A stretch of DNA of 64,000 nucleotides from Terripilifer ovatus (GCA_029222685.1 JARHVB010000020.1:62001-126000); one strand, 5' to 3'; counted from the first letter of the stretch, positions 10,115 through 19,878 are shown. Numbers and translations are program-made. The notes: generated by a model from the letters alone, not told the origin.

Positions 10115-10659
10115 CGGCTTTCGCAGAACCGCAGATACCTGTCATCATCGTCGCCGCGGTCGCACGCAACGGCGTCATCGGCGGCGGCAACCGGTTGCTC
10201 TGGCGTTTGTCCAGCGATCTGAAGCGCTTCAAGGCGATCACGCTGGGCAAACCGCTGATCATGGGCCGCAAGACATTTGAATCGATCGGCAAGCCCCTGC
10301 CGGGACGCGAAACCGTCGTGATCACGCGCGATCCCGATTTCCATTTTCAGGGCGTTCACGTCGTCCCCGACATCGATCGCGCCTTCGCGCGTGCGTCCGA
10401 ACTCGCGATCCGTATGAATACCGATGCGATCATCGTGGCCGGCGGCGGCGACATCTACGCGCAGACCCTGCCGTTTGCCGGGCGGCTCGAAATCACTGAA
10501 GTTAACCTTACGCCGGAAGGCGATACCTATTTTCCCGCCCTCGATCCTCAATCATGGCGTGAAATCAACCGCGAGAACCATGAGCCTGGCCCCGGCGACG
10601 AGGCGGCCTTCAGTTTTGTGACGCTGGTACGCGACACAAAAGCTCCCGGTAAGCGTTGA
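10111..10659 (+). CDS. folA: Dihydrofolate reductase
   Basis: 182 residues. Reduces dihydrofolate to tetrahydrofolate with NADPH. Visible motifs: [28 protein letters not shown] (substrate and NADPH loop; the aspartate in SSDLKRFK contacts the pteridine), [10 protein letters not shown] (NADPH) and [13 protein letters not shown]. The GTG start at 10111 overlaps the thyA stop (GTGA), so translation is probably coupled. Slightly longer than E. coli FolA (159), mainly by a few residues at both ends. Confidence 0.96.
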   Translation: MTAFAEPQIPVIIVAAVARNGVIGGGNRLLWRLSSDLKRFKAITLGKPLIMGRKTFESIGKPLPGRETVVITRDPDFHFQGVHVVPDIDRAFARASELAIRMNTDAIIVAGGGDIYAQTLPFAGRLEITEVNLTPEGDTYFPALDPQSWREINRENHEPGPGDEAAFSFVTLVRDTKAPGKR

Positions 10660-10738
10660 AAACCAGTGAAATAGTGCTTAATTGCCAGACCCGCGTGTGG
10701 GGTTTCCCGCGTGGCGCAAAGAGGGGAAGAGGGACTTT

Positions 10739-11890
10739 ATGCCCTGGAACAATCAGAGCGGCGGGGGCGGACCCTGGCGGCCCAATAATAATCCGGGACC
10801 CTGGGGTCAGGGACCGTCGGGCGGCGGCGGAGGTGGCGGTCAGACGCCTGACCTCGAAGAATTGCTCCGGCGGAGTCAGGACAAACTGAAGCAGGTGATG
10901 CCAGGCGGTTTCATGGGCGGCTTCGGCATCGCGCTGATAGGCGCGGCAGCCGTCGCCATCTGGCTCGCCAGCGGCATCTATACGGTGCAGCCCAACGAAG
11001 CCGGCCTCGAAATGGTTTTCGGCCGCTTCACCCAGCGCACCGAGAACGGTCTGCGTTACAATTGGCCGGCGCCGATCGGCAGTGTCATCAAGCTGCGCGT
11101 CACCGACCGCAACAGCATCGACATCGGTTTCCGCACCAGAGAAGATCCCCGCCGGCCGGGCAACCAGACCCAGACCGACGTTCCCGAAGAAAGCCTGATG
11201 CTGACCGGCGACGAAAACATCGCCGACGTCAAATTCCGCGTCGTGTGGCAGATCGATCCGACGAAACCGCAGGACTTCGCCTTCAACGTCCGCGACGTTC
11301 GCGAAACGATCAAGGCCGTCTCGGAAAGCGCCATGCGCGAAATCGTCGGCCGCACCCAGATCCAGAAAATCCTGACCGCCGAACGCAAAGTCATCGAACC
11401 GGCGGCACAGGACCTGACCCAGCGCGTGCTCAACGACTACAAGGCCGGCGTGCAGATTTTGCAGGTGCAATTGCTGTCGGTCGACCCGCCGGAACAGGTC
11501 ATCGCCGCCTTCCGCGACGTCACCGCGGCGCAGCAGGATCTTGACCGTTTGCGCAACGAGGCCGAGGCTTACGCCAACCGCGTCGTTCCCGAAGCGCGCG
11601 GCGGCGCCGCGCGCATCCTGCAGGAGGCCGAAGGCTACCGCGAACAGACCGTGGCGGAAGCGCGCGGCCAGGCGTCGCGTTTCTCGCAGGTCTATGAGCA
11701 ATATCGCCGCGCCCCCGACGTGACGCGCGAACGCATGTATCTCGAAACCATGGAGCGTATTCTGGCCGGCACCAACAAGGTTATCGTCGATCAGGGCGCA
11801 GGCCAGGGCGTGGTGCCCTATCTGCCGCTCGGGCAGCTTGATCAACCCGCGTCGCCCCAAGGATCCGGTCAGGGAGGGCCGCGTCGATGA
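10739..11890 (+). CDS. hflK: HflK, membrane SPFH protein of the HflKC complex
   Basis: 383 residues. A glycine- and proline-rich N-terminus (PWNNQSGGGGPWRPNNN...) is typical of HflK. One membrane helix at about residues 60-80 (GGFGIALIGAAAVAIWLASG) is followed by the SPFH/band-7 domain (TVQPNEAGLEMVFGRF...) and a coiled-coil region rich in A, E and R. HflK and HflC form a large periplasmic cage around FtsH and modulate its proteolysis. ATG 10739 has AGAGGGA seven bases upstream; the open frame before it is non-coding. The stop overlaps the hflC start by four bases. Confidence 0.95.
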   Translation: MPWNNQSGGGGPWRPNNNPGPWGQGPSGGGGGGGQTPDLEELLRRSQDKLKQVMPGGFMGGFGIALIGAAAVAIWLASGIYTVQPNEAGLEMVFGRFTQRTENGLRYNWPAPIGSVIKLRVTDRNSIDIGFRTREDPRRPGNQTQTDVPEESLMLTGDENIADVKFRVVWQIDPTKPQDFAFNVRDVRETIKAVSESAMREIVGRTQIQKILTAERKVIEPAAQDLTQRVLNDYKAGVQILQVQLLSVDPPEQVIAAFRDVTAAQQDLDRLRNEAEAYANRVVPEARGGAARILQEAEGYREQTVAEARGQASRFSQVYEQYRRAPDVTRERMYLETMERILAGTNKVIVDQGAGQGVVPYLPLGQLDQPASPQGSGQGGPRR

Positions 11891-12807
11891 CCAAGTCCTT
11901 CGCCGGCATGGCTGGCCTTATCGTTCTGATCCTGCTGCTGTTCACCGGCTATAGCTCGATCTTTACGGTCCATCAGGCGCAAAATGCGCTGCTGCTGCGC
12001 TTCGGCGAACCGGTTCCCGGTCGTGCCGTGGTGTCGCAGCCGGGGCTGCATTTCAAGGCGCCGTTTATCGAGAATGTCGTTTACTTCGACAACCGTATCC
12101 TCGACCTAGAAACGCCGAAGCAGGAGGTTCTCGCCTCCGACAACAACCGCATCGAGGTGGATGCGTTTCTGCGTTATAAGATCGTCGATATCCTGCAGTT
12201 CTACCGCTCCGTGCGAACCATCGACGGTGGCAACAACCAGCTTGGCTCCGTCTTGAATTCGGCCGTGCGCCGCGTGCTCGGCGAAGCCACCATGCTGCAA
12301 CTGGTGCGCGACGACCGCAACAACCTGATGCGCAAGATCCTCGATCAGGTGAACCTTGAATCGGCGAAGCTGGGCATGAACGTCGTCGACGTTCGCATCC
12401 GCCGCGCCGATCTGCCGCGTCAGATTTCCGAACAGGTCTTCCGCCGCATGCAGACGGAACGCGCCCGCGAAGCCGCCGACTATCGCGCCCAGGGCTCCGA
12501 ACAGGCGCAGCGCATTACCGCCAAGGCCGACCGCGATGTCATCGTGATTCGCGCCGACGCGCAGCGTCAGGCCGACCAGACGCGGGGTGAAGGCGACGCC
12601 GAGCGAAACAAGATTTTTGCCGAAGCCTACGGCAAGGATCCGGATTTCTTCGCGTTTTACCGGTCGATGCAAGCCTATGAAACCGGACTGAAATCCGCCG
12701 ATACCCGGTTTGTGATCAGCCCGAATTCGGAATTCTTCCGCTATTTCGGCAAGAGCAACGGCGGTGGCGCCCCTACGCCGGCCGCCACGGCCAAGCCGGG
12801 GAATTGA
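11887..12807 (+). CDS. hflC: HflC, partner SPFH protein of the HflKC complex
   Basis: 306 residues. N-terminal membrane helix (GMAGLIVLILLLFTGYSSIF), then the SPFH domain (VHQAQNALLLRFGEPV) and a charged coiled coil (residues about 170-250, RTERAREAADYRAQGSEQAQ). The C-terminal part YGKDPDFFAFYRSMQAYE is highly conserved in HflC. Its start overlaps hflK (ATGA), so the two subunits are likely made in equal amounts. A hairpin follows the stop. Confidence 0.95.
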   Translation: MTKSFAGMAGLIVLILLLFTGYSSIFTVHQAQNALLLRFGEPVPGRAVVSQPGLHFKAPFIENVVYFDNRILDLETPKQEVLASDNNRIEVDAFLRYKIVDILQFYRSVRTIDGGNNQLGSVLNSAVRRVLGEATMLQLVRDDRNNLMRKILDQVNLESAKLGMNVVDVRIRRADLPRQISEQVFRRMQTERAREAADYRAQGSEQAQRITAKADRDVIVIRADAQRQADQTRGEGDAERNKIFAEAYGKDPDFFAFYRSMQAYETGLKSADTRFVISPNSEFFRYFGKSNGGGAPTPAATAKPGN

Positions 12808-12817
12808 ACTTTACGTC

Positions 12818-12844
12818 CCTCCGGCGCATGATTCGCGCCGGAGG
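12818..12844 (+). terminator. Terminator-like hairpin after hflC
   Basis: Perfect 10-bp inverted repeat CCTCCGGCGC / GCGCCGGAGG with a 7-base loop, starting 11 bases after the hflC stop. The run of T expected of a strong intrinsic terminator is missing (AGCGACTATTATG follows), so it may only attenuate transcription into degP. Confidence 0.5.
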
Positions 12845-12940
12845 AGCGACTATTATGTAATCGTTCGCAGGCGCGACCGCCTTTCCGCCTGAATTTGCGC
12901 TAGATAGAACGGGTGACGGCCTTTCCAGGAGATGGTTTCG

Positions 12941-14500
12941 ATGTCTTATCCGGTGATTTCCAACAAAGGCAAAGGCGCAAGCCGTAGCACGCTCTCGCGC
13001 TCGCGCAGCATCGCCGCGGCGATGACGATCGCGCTTTGCGCCGGATCGGCTCTCGTCGCGCCGCTGACGATACAACCGGCGTTTGCGCGCGGCACTCCGG
13101 ATTCCTTCGCCGATCTTGCCGCGCAGGTCAGCGACGCCGTCGTCAACATTTCCGTCTCCCAGACCGTGGCCGACCGGCGCGGCGGCTCCGGCCCCGGCGC
13201 CGCTCCCAACCTGCCGCGCGGAACACCGTTCGACGATCTCTTCGAGGAATTTTTCCGCCGCCGCGGCCAGGGACAAGGCCAGGGGCAGGATGACGGCCCG
13301 GCGCGCCCGCAGCGCCGCTCGAATTCGCTCGGCTCCGGTTTCGTCATCGATCCTTCCGGCATCGTCATCACCAACAACCACGTCGTCGGCGACGCCACGG
13401 ACGTGACCGTCATTTTCACCGACGGCCAGCGCCTGAAGGCCGAAATCGTCGGCAAGGATGCCAAGATCGACATTGCCGTGCTGCGCGTAAAGCCGGAGAA
13501 GCCGCTCAAGGCGGTCAAGTTCGGCGACAGCAACAAGACCCGCGTCGGCGACTGGGTGATGGCTGTCGGCAATCCTTTCGGCCTCGGCGGCACTGTGACC
13601 GTGGGCATTCTTTCGGCCCGCAACCGCAACATCAACAGCGGCCCCTACGACGACTATCTCCAGACCGACGCTTCGATCAACCGCGGCAATTCCGGCGGCC
13701 CGTTGTTCAACGCCGACGGCGAAGTCATCGGCGTCAACACGGCGATATTGTCGCCGTCGGGCGGCTCGGTCGGCATCGGCTTCGCCTCGCCATCCAACGT
13801 GCTGCAGCCGGTCATCGAGCAATTGCAGAAATACGGCGAGACCCGCCGCGGCTGGCTCGGCGTCAAGATCCAGGCCGTCGATGACGACGTCGCCGAAAGC
13901 CTCAATCTCGGCAAGGCGCGCGGCGCGCTGATCGCCGGCGTCGACGACAAGGGCCCGGCCAAGCCCGCCGGCATCAAGGCCGGCGACGTCATCGTCAAGT
14001 TCGACGGCCAGGACGTAAAGACCTCGGCCGACCTGCCCCGCCTCGTCGCCGCCACGCCGGTCGGCAAGGCCGTCGATGTCTCGGTGGTGCGTGCCGGCAA
14101 GGAGCAATCCCTGAAGGTCACGCTCGGCCGCCTCGAGGATGGCGAACGCCAGGCGTCGCTCGGCTCGCCCCGCAACAACACGCCGGCGGATCGCACCGTC
14201 GCGCAGAAGGCTTTGGGAATGGAATTCACCAATCTCAACGCCGCCGCTCGCACGAAGTTTTCCATCAAGGATGGCGTGAAGGGCGTTGTGGTCTCGAACG
14301 TCGATCCCAATTCACCGGCCGCCGACAAGCGCATCCAGGCCGGCGATACGATCGTCGAGATCAACCAGGAAGTGGTCAATCAGCCGGGCGACATTGCCGC
14401 AAAGATGAAGGCGGCCAAGGAACAGGGCCGCAAGTCGGCACTCTTCCTCGTCGCCAACACGCAGGGCGAAGTGCGCTTCGTGGCCTTGCCGGTGGAGTAA
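12941..14500 (+). CDS. degP: DegP/HtrA-type periplasmic serine protease
   Basis: 519 residues. An N-terminal signal sequence (hydrophobic stretch AAAMTIALCAGSALVAPLTI ending at FA-RG) exports it. The trypsin-like domain has the complete catalytic triad: His in NNHVVGD (about 147), Asp in DIAVLRV (about 177), Ser in NRGNSGGPL (about 251). Two PDZ domains follow (about 290-390 and 420-515). It degrades or refolds damaged envelope proteins. ATG 12941 is preferred over ATG 12932, which abuts the AGGAG ribosome site; from 12941 the spacing is 9. A low-complexity RRRGQGQGQGQDDG insert lies before the protease core (LA loop). The neighbourhood hflK-hflC-degP is a frequent alphaproteobacterial arrangement. 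Confidence 0.94.
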   Translation: MSYPVISNKGKGASRSTLSRSRSIAAAMTIALCAGSALVAPLTIQPAFARGTPDSFADLAAQVSDAVVNISVSQTVADRRGGSGPGAAPNLPRGTPFDDLFEEFFRRRGQGQGQGQDDGPARPQRRSNSLGSGFVIDPSGIVITNNHVVGDATDVTVIFTDGQRLKAEIVGKDAKIDIAVLRVKPEKPLKAVKFGDSNKTRVGDWVMAVGNPFGLGGTVTVGILSARNRNINSGPYDDYLQTDASINRGNSGGPLFNADGEVIGVNTAILSPSGGSVGIGFASPSNVLQPVIEQLQKYGETRRGWLGVKIQAVDDDVAESLNLGKARGALIAGVDDKGPAKPAGIKAGDVIVKFDGQDVKTSADLPRLVAATPVGKAVDVSVVRAGKEQSLKVTLGRLEDGERQASLGSPRNNTPADRTVAQKALGMEFTNLNAAARTKFSIKDGVKGVVVSNVDPNSPAADKRIQAGDTIVEINQEVVNQPGDIAAKMKAAKEQGRKSALFLVANTQGEVRFVALPVE

Positions 14501-14508
14501 TAAATAAA

Positions 14509-14549
14509 GGCAGTCGGGCAGTCGGAAGAGATAATCTACTGCCTACTGC
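14509..14549. terminator. Inverted repeat between convergent degP and serB
   Basis: Two GGCAGT copies (14509-14514 and 14517-14522) face ACTGCC (14538-14543) and ACTGC (14545-14549), able to form alternative hairpins just after degP and overlapping the serB stop. Its place between converging genes suggests a bidirectional terminator, though neither side has a clear T run. Confidence 0.4.
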
Positions 14550-15460
14550 ACCGCAGTAACGAATTCTTCCTTACGATAACCCTGCGCATACAGCAGCGCC
14601 GTCAGGTCGCCGTGGTCGATGCGCGCTTGCGCCGCTTCGGCCACGGCCGGCTTGGCGTGGAACGCGACACCGAGGCCCGCTTCGCTCAGCATGGCAAGAT
14701 CATTGGCGCCGTCGCCCACCGCCATGGTCGCATCGTGAGCAAGACCGCGGCCATCGCGCAGTTCGATCAAACTCGCGAGCTTGGCCTCGCGTCCCAGAAT
14801 GGGCTCGCGCACAAGGCCAGCCAGCTTGCCGTCGGCGACGATCAATTCATTGGCACGGTTCTCATGAAAGCCGATCGTCGCGGCGATTTGCGACGTGAAC
14901 AGCGTGAAGCCGCCGGAGACGAGCGCCGTATAGGCGCCATTGGCGCGCATGGTACGTACCAGGGTCTCGCCGCCCGGCGTCAACGTAATGCGCTCCGCAA
15001 TGACCTTGTCGACGACGCTGGCGTCGAGCCCCTTCAGCAGCGCGACTCGCTCGCGCAAGGCCGGCTCGAATTCGATTTCGCCGCGCATGGCGCGCTCGGT
15101 GATCGCTGCCACATGCTCTTTCATGCCGACGAAAGCCGCCAGTTCGTCGACGCACTCCTGACCGATCATGGTCGAATCCATGTCGGCAAGAAACAGCGTC
15201 TTGCGCCGGTTCGCCTCTCTCTGGCAGACCACATCGACGGGCAGGTTTTTCATTTCATCGCGCACGTCTTCGGCATAGGAGGCCAGAAACGCCCGTTCGT
15301 CGTCTGAACCGGCCGCGAGATCGACGCCGTCGAGATGGAAGGAAATATCGACGGCTTCGTCCGCCGCCAGCCAGGGCCCGATCTTGCCGAACGGCACGAT
15401 CCTGGCGGCCTTGGCGACGATATCGCCGGCCAACGCCTTGCTGCCGGACTTTGCGATCAA
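14543..15460 (-). CDS. serB: Phosphoserine phosphatase
   Basis: 305 residues. Catalyses the last step of serine synthesis, phosphoserine to serine. HAD-superfamily motifs: FLADMDSTM (motif I, nucleophilic aspartate), VSGGFT (motif II serine), a conserved lysine in GREAKLASL, and VGDGANDLAML (motif IV). The N-terminal about 80 residues form the ACT-like part seen in SerB. No ATG is available before the conserved region, so TTG 15460 is the best start (LIAKSGSKALAGD); the frame reading further upstream crosses the divergent miaA and is not real. Starts 48 bases from miaA, facing away. Confidence 0.9.
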   Translation of the reverse strand: MIAKSGSKALAGDIVAKAARIVPFGKIGPWLAADEAVDISFHLDGVDLAAGSDDERAFLASYAEDVRDEMKNLPVDVVCQREANRRKTLFLADMDSTMIGQECVDELAAFVGMKEHVAAITERAMRGEIEFEPALRERVALLKGLDASVVDKVIAERITLTPGGETLVRTMRANGAYTALVSGGFTLFTSQIAATIGFHENRANELIVADGKLAGLVREPILGREAKLASLIELRDGRGLAHDATMAVGDGANDLAMLSEAGLGVAFHAKPAVAEAAQARIDHGDLTALLYAQGYRKEEFVTAVQ

Positions 15461-15508
15461 TGTTACGCTATAGAATTCCACAGGACATCCGCTCTCAGGG
15501 AGTAAGAC

Positions 15509-16423
15509 TTGGTTTCCGCCGTTCTCATCGCAGGCCCGACGGCCAGCGGCAAGTCCGCTCTGGCGATTTCGCTGGCGCAGCGGCTGGGCGGGACGGTGAT
15601 CAACGCGGATTCCATGCAGGTTTACCGCGATCTGCGCATCATAACCGCCCGCCCGACGCTGGAAGAGGAGGCGCAAGCCCCGCACCGCCTGTTCGGCCAC
15701 GTCGACGCCGCCACGAATTATTCCGCCGGCCTGTGGCTCGCTGACGCCGCCGCGGCGCTGGCCGACATCACCGCAGCAGGCCGCACACCTATCTTCGCCG
15801 GCGGCACCGGGCTTTATTTCAAGGCGCTGCTGCACGGCCTGTCGGACATCCCGAAGGTGCCGGATGAGGTCCGCGCGCGGGTCCGCGCCGAGGCGGAAGG
15901 CATGGCGCCGGAAGTCCTGCATGCCCGCCTCGCGGCTCGCGATCCCCTCACCGCCGCCAGACTTCGGCCCTCCGATCCGCAGCGCATCCTGCGGGCGCTG
16001 GAAGTGTTCGAGGCCACCGGCCTGCCGCTGCGGCACTTCCAAGACCGGCGCGGCGCCCCCCTGCTCGATGCCGAGAGCTGCGCCTGCATTTTCCTTGCAC
16101 CCGACCGCAAGGAGCTGCACCGGCGCATCGACGCCCGCTTCGATGCGATGATGGCGCAAGGCGCGCTCGACGAGGTGACGGCGCTGGCTGAACGCCATCT
16201 CGATCCCGCCCTGCCCGCCATGCGCGCCCACGGCGTCCCCGGCCTGATCGCCTATCTGCGCGGCAAGCTGTCGCTCGACGACGCCGTCGCCAAAGGCAAG
16301 ATCGACACGCGGCATTATTCCAAGCGCCAGTTCACCTGGTTCCGCCATCAGCTTTCGCAGTTCAAATGGGCGCCGCCGGCAACTGCGGTGGACGAGCTCG
16401 ACACGCTGCTTCGAAAGCGTTGA
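15509..16423 (+). CDS. miaA: tRNA dimethylallyltransferase
   Basis: 304 residues. Transfers the dimethylallyl group to A37 of tRNAs reading UNN codons. P-loop [10 protein letters not shown] at residues 8-17, [12 protein letters not shown] for DMAPP and base recognition, [13 protein letters not shown], and the [14 protein letters not shown] motif near the C-terminus are all present. TTG start at 15509 is supported by AGGGAG six bases upstream and by the P-loop beginning seven residues later. Divergent from serB. Confidence 0.95.
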   Translation: MVSAVLIAGPTASGKSALAISLAQRLGGTVINADSMQVYRDLRIITARPTLEEEAQAPHRLFGHVDAATNYSAGLWLADAAAALADITAAGRTPIFAGGTGLYFKALLHGLSDIPKVPDEVRARVRAEAEGMAPEVLHARLAARDPLTAARLRPSDPQRILRALEVFEATGLPLRHFQDRRGAPLLDAESCACIFLAPDRKELHRRIDARFDAMMAQGALDEVTALAERHLDPALPAMRAHGVPGLIAYLRGKLSLDDAVAKGKIDTRHYSKRQFTWFRHQLSQFKWAPPATAVDELDTLLRKR

Positions 16424-16478
16424 CGGATTTTGCAGCCGGGTTTCTACTCTCCGAACACTTCATTGTCGGAGAAGCATC

Positions 16479-16913
16479 ATGCATCGTCAGACATTCCGTT
16501 GCGAAGCCGTCAACCTTCCCGTTGCGCGCCGCAATATTCTCCTCGGCATGGCGACGCTTGCCGCATTGGTTCCGATCCGCGCACGCGCCGCAGACGGACA
16601 GGCGAAGATCGCCGACCTCGTCGATGCAGACGGCAACGCCAGCCCTTGGGCCGTGGCTAATTCCGGTGCGAAGATCGTCTTGCGCGGCTACTTCGCGCCC
16701 GCTCTCACGGACGTGAAGTTCGATCTCTACGAAGCGCCCGCAGCACCGTGCCAGCTCTGCGGCATGATCCATGATGCCGGCGCCAACATCGAAGTCGAAG
16801 CCCGCGTGCCGGCCGATGCAAATATGATGAAGATGATCGAGGTGGCAGGCCGCATCGAAGCAGCAGTCGATCGCGCGCCGCGCATCATCGCCGCCGAAGC
16901 CGCCACGGTCTGA
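16479..16913 (+). CDS. Secreted protein of unknown function with a CxxC motif
   Basis: 144 residues. The N-terminus contains ARRNILLGMATLAALVPIRARA, a twin-arginine-like signal with cleavage near RARA-ADG. The mature part is about 105 residues with CQLCGMIHDAG (cysteines about 88 and 91), which could bind a metal or form a disulfide. I do not recognise a family. Good ribosome site (GGAG, 8 bases before ATG). It lies 30 bases before the amidohydrolase gene on the same strand, so the two are likely co-transcribed. Confidence 0.75.
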   Translation: MHRQTFRCEAVNLPVARRNILLGMATLAALVPIRARAADGQAKIADLVDADGNASPWAVANSGAKIVLRGYFAPALTDVKFDLYEAPAAPCQLCGMIHDAGANIEVEARVPADANMMKMIEVAGRIEAAVDRAPRIIAAEAATV

Positions 16914-16943
16914 TCGATTTCTCTGTCGCAGAAAGGCGCCACT

Positions 16944-18641
16944 ATGCGTCTCCTTGTGCAAGGCGTTCGCGCCGGTTCCATCGTGCTTGCCCTCGCGGGC
17001 CTCTCTTCAGCTACGGCGCTCGCGCAATCCGCTGACACCATCCTGCGCAACGGTAGGATCTACACGATCGACAAAGCCTTCGGCACGGCGCAGGCCGTGG
17101 CCATCCGCGATGGCCGCTTCACCGCCGTGGGCGACGACGCCAGCGTGATGAAGGAAGCCGGCCCCAATACGCAGGTGATCGACCTTGCCGGGCGCACCGT
17201 CATTCCGGGCCTCACCGACACACATCTGCATCAATCGCTCGCCGCCACCAATCAGCCCGCGGTGCAATTGATCGACGCGCGCTCCATCGCCGACGTACAG
17301 AAACGCATCAGCGAGCGTGCCGCCAACACGGCGCGAGGCGAATGGATCACCGCTTCCTCCGGCTGGCACGAAAGCCTGCTTGCCGAGGGCCGGCTGCCGA
17401 CACGCTATGAGCTCGATGCGGCCGCGCCGAACAATCCGGTCTTCATTCCGCGCGGCGGCCATGTTGTGGCCATCAACAGCAAGGCGCTTGAGATCGCCGG
17501 CATCACCAAGGAAACCAAGAACCCGCCCGGCGGCATCATCGTCCGCGACCCGGCCACGGGCGAAGCAACCGGCGTATTGCTCGAGTCGGCCGCCTTTTTC
17601 GCCCGCAAGGTGCAGCCGCCGCCGCCTGCTCCGGAGCGCTTTCTCGAACTGCTCAAATCACAGATGCAGGCGCTCAACGCCATGGGCATCATCGGCGTCG
17701 TCGAGCCCGGCCTTGACGAGCGGATGTTCGGTCTTTATCAGCGCCTGCGCGATGCGGGTGAGATCACGGTCCGCACCGACCTGCTCTACCGCGCCATCAC
17801 GCCGGATCAGGTGCGCAAGGGCCTCGCCTTCAAGTCGATGAAGAACGACGACATGCTGCGCTTCGTCGGCTTCAAATTCCTGCTCGACGGCGGCGTCGAG
17901 GGCGCGCGCATGCGCGAGCCCTATCGCATCGTGCCTGGCGAACAGCCGGACAAGGATTATCGCGGCCTCATGCTGCTGCCGCCCGGCGGCGAGGAGGAAT
18001 GGGGTCAGGCCCTGCAACTCGTGGCCGATGCCGGCCTGCAGGCGCAGACCCATGCGGTAGGAGATGAAACCATCGACACCGTCGTGCGCGCCTATGAGAA
18101 GGTGAATGCCACACGCCCGATCCGCGACCTGCGCTGGACCGTGATGCATATCTTCCTGCCCAGCGACACGGCGCTGAAGACCATGGCCGACATCGGCATC
18201 ATGGCGACGGTGCAGGACCACGCCGTCCTGCTCGGCCACAACCAGCGGCGCTGGTGGGGCGACGAGCGCGCCGCCTATGCCATCCCGATCCGCAAGATCC
18301 TCGATGCCGGGATCATGGCCGGCGGCGGCTCCGACGGCCCGGTGGTCCCCTTCGATCCGTTCCAGTCGATGTGGTGGATGACGACGCGCCAGACACTCAA
18401 CGGCTATGCGCTCGGCCCCGAACAGGCAATCACGCCGCGCGAAGCGCTGACGCTCTATACGATCAACAATGCCATCGTCATGGGCGTCGAAAAGGACCGC
18501 GGCTCCATCGAGACCGGCAAGCTCGCCGATCTCGTCGTTCTGTCGAAGGACATTCTCACAGTCCCGCGCGACGAGATCCGCGACACGAAGGCGCTGATGA
18601 CCCTGCTCGGCGGCAAGGTCGTGCACAGGACCGGGATTTAG
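16944..18641 (+). CDS. Secreted amidohydrolase family protein (YtcJ-like)
   Basis: 565 residues. Signal peptide in the first 28 residues (ending TALAQS). The rest is a metal-dependent hydrolase of the amidohydrolase-3/YtcJ group: DTILRNGRIYTID (N-terminal beta sandwich), VIPGLTDTHLHQS (HxH metal site), QTHAVGDETID, GGGSDGPVVPFDPF (metal-binding aspartate) and a C-terminal LADLVVLSKDI segment closing the sandwich. The substrate is not predictable; relatives act on amides and N-acyl compounds. Probably transcribed with the small secreted protein upstream; converges on the DUF924 gene with a 3-base gap. Confidence 0.88.
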   Translation: MRLLVQGVRAGSIVLALAGLSSATALAQSADTILRNGRIYTIDKAFGTAQAVAIRDGRFTAVGDDASVMKEAGPNTQVIDLAGRTVIPGLTDTHLHQSLAATNQPAVQLIDARSIADVQKRISERAANTARGEWITASSGWHESLLAEGRLPTRYELDAAAPNNPVFIPRGGHVVAINSKALEIAGITKETKNPPGGIIVRDPATGEATGVLLESAAFFARKVQPPPPAPERFLELLKSQMQALNAMGIIGVVEPGLDERMFGLYQRLRDAGEITVRTDLLYRAITPDQVRKGLAFKSMKNDDMLRFVGFKFLLDGGVEGARMREPYRIVPGEQPDKDYRGLMLLPPGGEEEWGQALQLVADAGLQAQTHAVGDETIDTVVRAYEKVNATRPIRDLRWTVMHIFLPSDTALKTMADIGIMATVQDHAVLLGHNQRRWWGDERAAYAIPIRKILDAGIMAGGGSDGPVVPFDPFQSMWWMTTRQTLNGYALGPEQAITPREALTLYTINNAIVMGVEKDRGSIETGKLADLVVLSKDILTVPRDEIRDTKALMTLLGGKVVHRTGI

Positions 18642-18644
18642 GTA

Positions 18645-19193
18645 TCATCCGGCAAACCCGCCGCTATCGAGAAACGCCTGTTCCTCCGCCGTCGTGATGC
18701 GCCCCATCACCGCGTTGCGGTGAGGGAACCGGCCGAAGCGCTCGATGATGTCGAGATGCTGCTTGGCGAATTTGAAATTGTCTTCCAGCCCCGGCCGGTC
18801 GCACAGGGCGACGCAGCGCTCCTGATCGTCGACCGATTCGGAATGCATCAGCGGCAGATAGAAAAAGGCCCGCAGGCTTTCGGCAACCTGCCCGTCGAAG
18901 CCGTGTTCCAGCGCATCGTCGGCGATGCGGCGCGCCATGGCATCGGTCGCGAAGGCATGGGCAGACCCGCGGAACAGGTTGCGCGGAAACTGGTCGAGCA
19001 GCAGCAGCAGCGCCAGTGCGCCTTCGGCCGTGTCTTCCCAGGCAGCAAGCTCGCAGCGCGCTGCCGCTTCATGAGCCCCGAGAAATCGCGCGCGGATGTC
19101 CGCGTCGAATGCCTCGTCCTTGGCGAACCATTTATCCGGACCGGCCTCTTCCCAGAAACGCACTATCTCCGCTGCGCTCGGCGTCGTCATCAT
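18645..19193 (-). CDS. DUF924 family protein
   Basis: 182 residues, the normal size for DUF924, an all-helical TPR-like family with no settled function. The signature LLLLDQFPRNLFRG and the conserved LPLMHSES and FGRFPHRN segments are present. ATG 19193 has GGAG seven bases upstream. It stands alone on its strand between the amidohydrolase and a membrane protein gene. Confidence 0.88.
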   Translation of the reverse strand: MMTTPSAAEIVRFWEEAGPDKWFAKDEAFDADIRARFLGAHEAAARCELAAWEDTAEGALALLLLLDQFPRNLFRGSAHAFATDAMARRIADDALEHGFDGQVAESLRAFFYLPLMHSESVDDQERCVALCDRPGLEDNFKFAKQHLDIIERFGRFPHRNAVMGRITTAEEQAFLDSGGFAG

Positions 19194-19269
19194 ACAAGCT
19201 CTCCGATGTCCGCTGTGGCTCCGATCCGTTCACAGGTTTATAGGAACCTTACGACCGCTGGAGCAATCT

Positions 19270-19878
19270 TTGACCGACGCTACCGTGCTGCAAACCCAAA
19301 CGCCGCAAACCCAAACACCACAAACTCAAGCCGCCCCCATCGATTTCCGCAATCTGATCTGGGCCGCGCTGGCGCTTGCCGCCATGACCGGCGTCATCGT
19401 CTGGGACAATCAGTGGGCGCTGACCTTCCTGCATATTTTCGTCGGCGGCCTGTGGACCGGAATCGACCTGTTCATGGGTTTCATCGTCGGGCCCGTTCTG
19501 CGCAGCACACCGTTCGAGGCCCGCCGTTCGGTCATGCTGCGGCTGACGCCGCGCACGATCTTCGTGCTGCCCGTGCTGTCGATCGCTACCAGCACCACCG
19601 GCTGGTATCTCGCCAAGATGCTGGGCTATCTCGACGCGCCCTGGCCCGCCTACGGCTGGGTCGTCGCGGCGCTGGTCGTGGTGACCATCCTGACGATCCA
19701 GGGCGTCGGATTTCTGCTGCCCACCCAGATCCGCGTCTACCTCGAATTGCGCAAGCAAGACCCCGATCAGGCCCGCATCGGCCGGCTGACTGGCAGCTAT
19801 TTCTACATCGTCGCCGCCCAGGGTGTGCTCCAGGTCGTGATTCTGGTGATTATGGCGCGATTCCGCTTGGGGATTTAA
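19270..19878 (+). CDS. Five-helix integral membrane protein, function unknown
   Basis: 202 residues from TTG 19270, chosen because GGAG lies six bases upstream; the frame is open further back to 19096 but that part overlaps the divergent DUF924 start. A short repetitive polar N-terminus (QTQTPQTQTPQTQ) precedes about five membrane helices, including HIFVGGLWTGIDLFMGF and LTIQGVGFLLPTQIRVYLEL. Histidine in the second helix recalls haem- or metal-binding membrane families such as DUF2269, but I cannot assign it. Followed by uvrD 117 bases later. Confidence 0.7.
   Translation: MTDATVLQTQTPQTQTPQTQAAPIDFRNLIWAALALAAMTGVIVWDNQWALTFLHIFVGGLWTGIDLFMGFIVGPVLRSTPFEARRSVMLRLTPRTIFVLPVLSIATSTTGWYLAKMLGYLDAPWPAYGWVVAALVVVTILTIQGVGFLLPTQIRVYLELRKQDPDQARIGRLTGSYFYIVAAQGVLQVVILVIMARFRLGI

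Noticed and set aside
14543..16348. A 601-residue protein extending serB upstream
   Set aside because: The extension is antisense to miaA, which is complete; SerB homology begins at about 15460.
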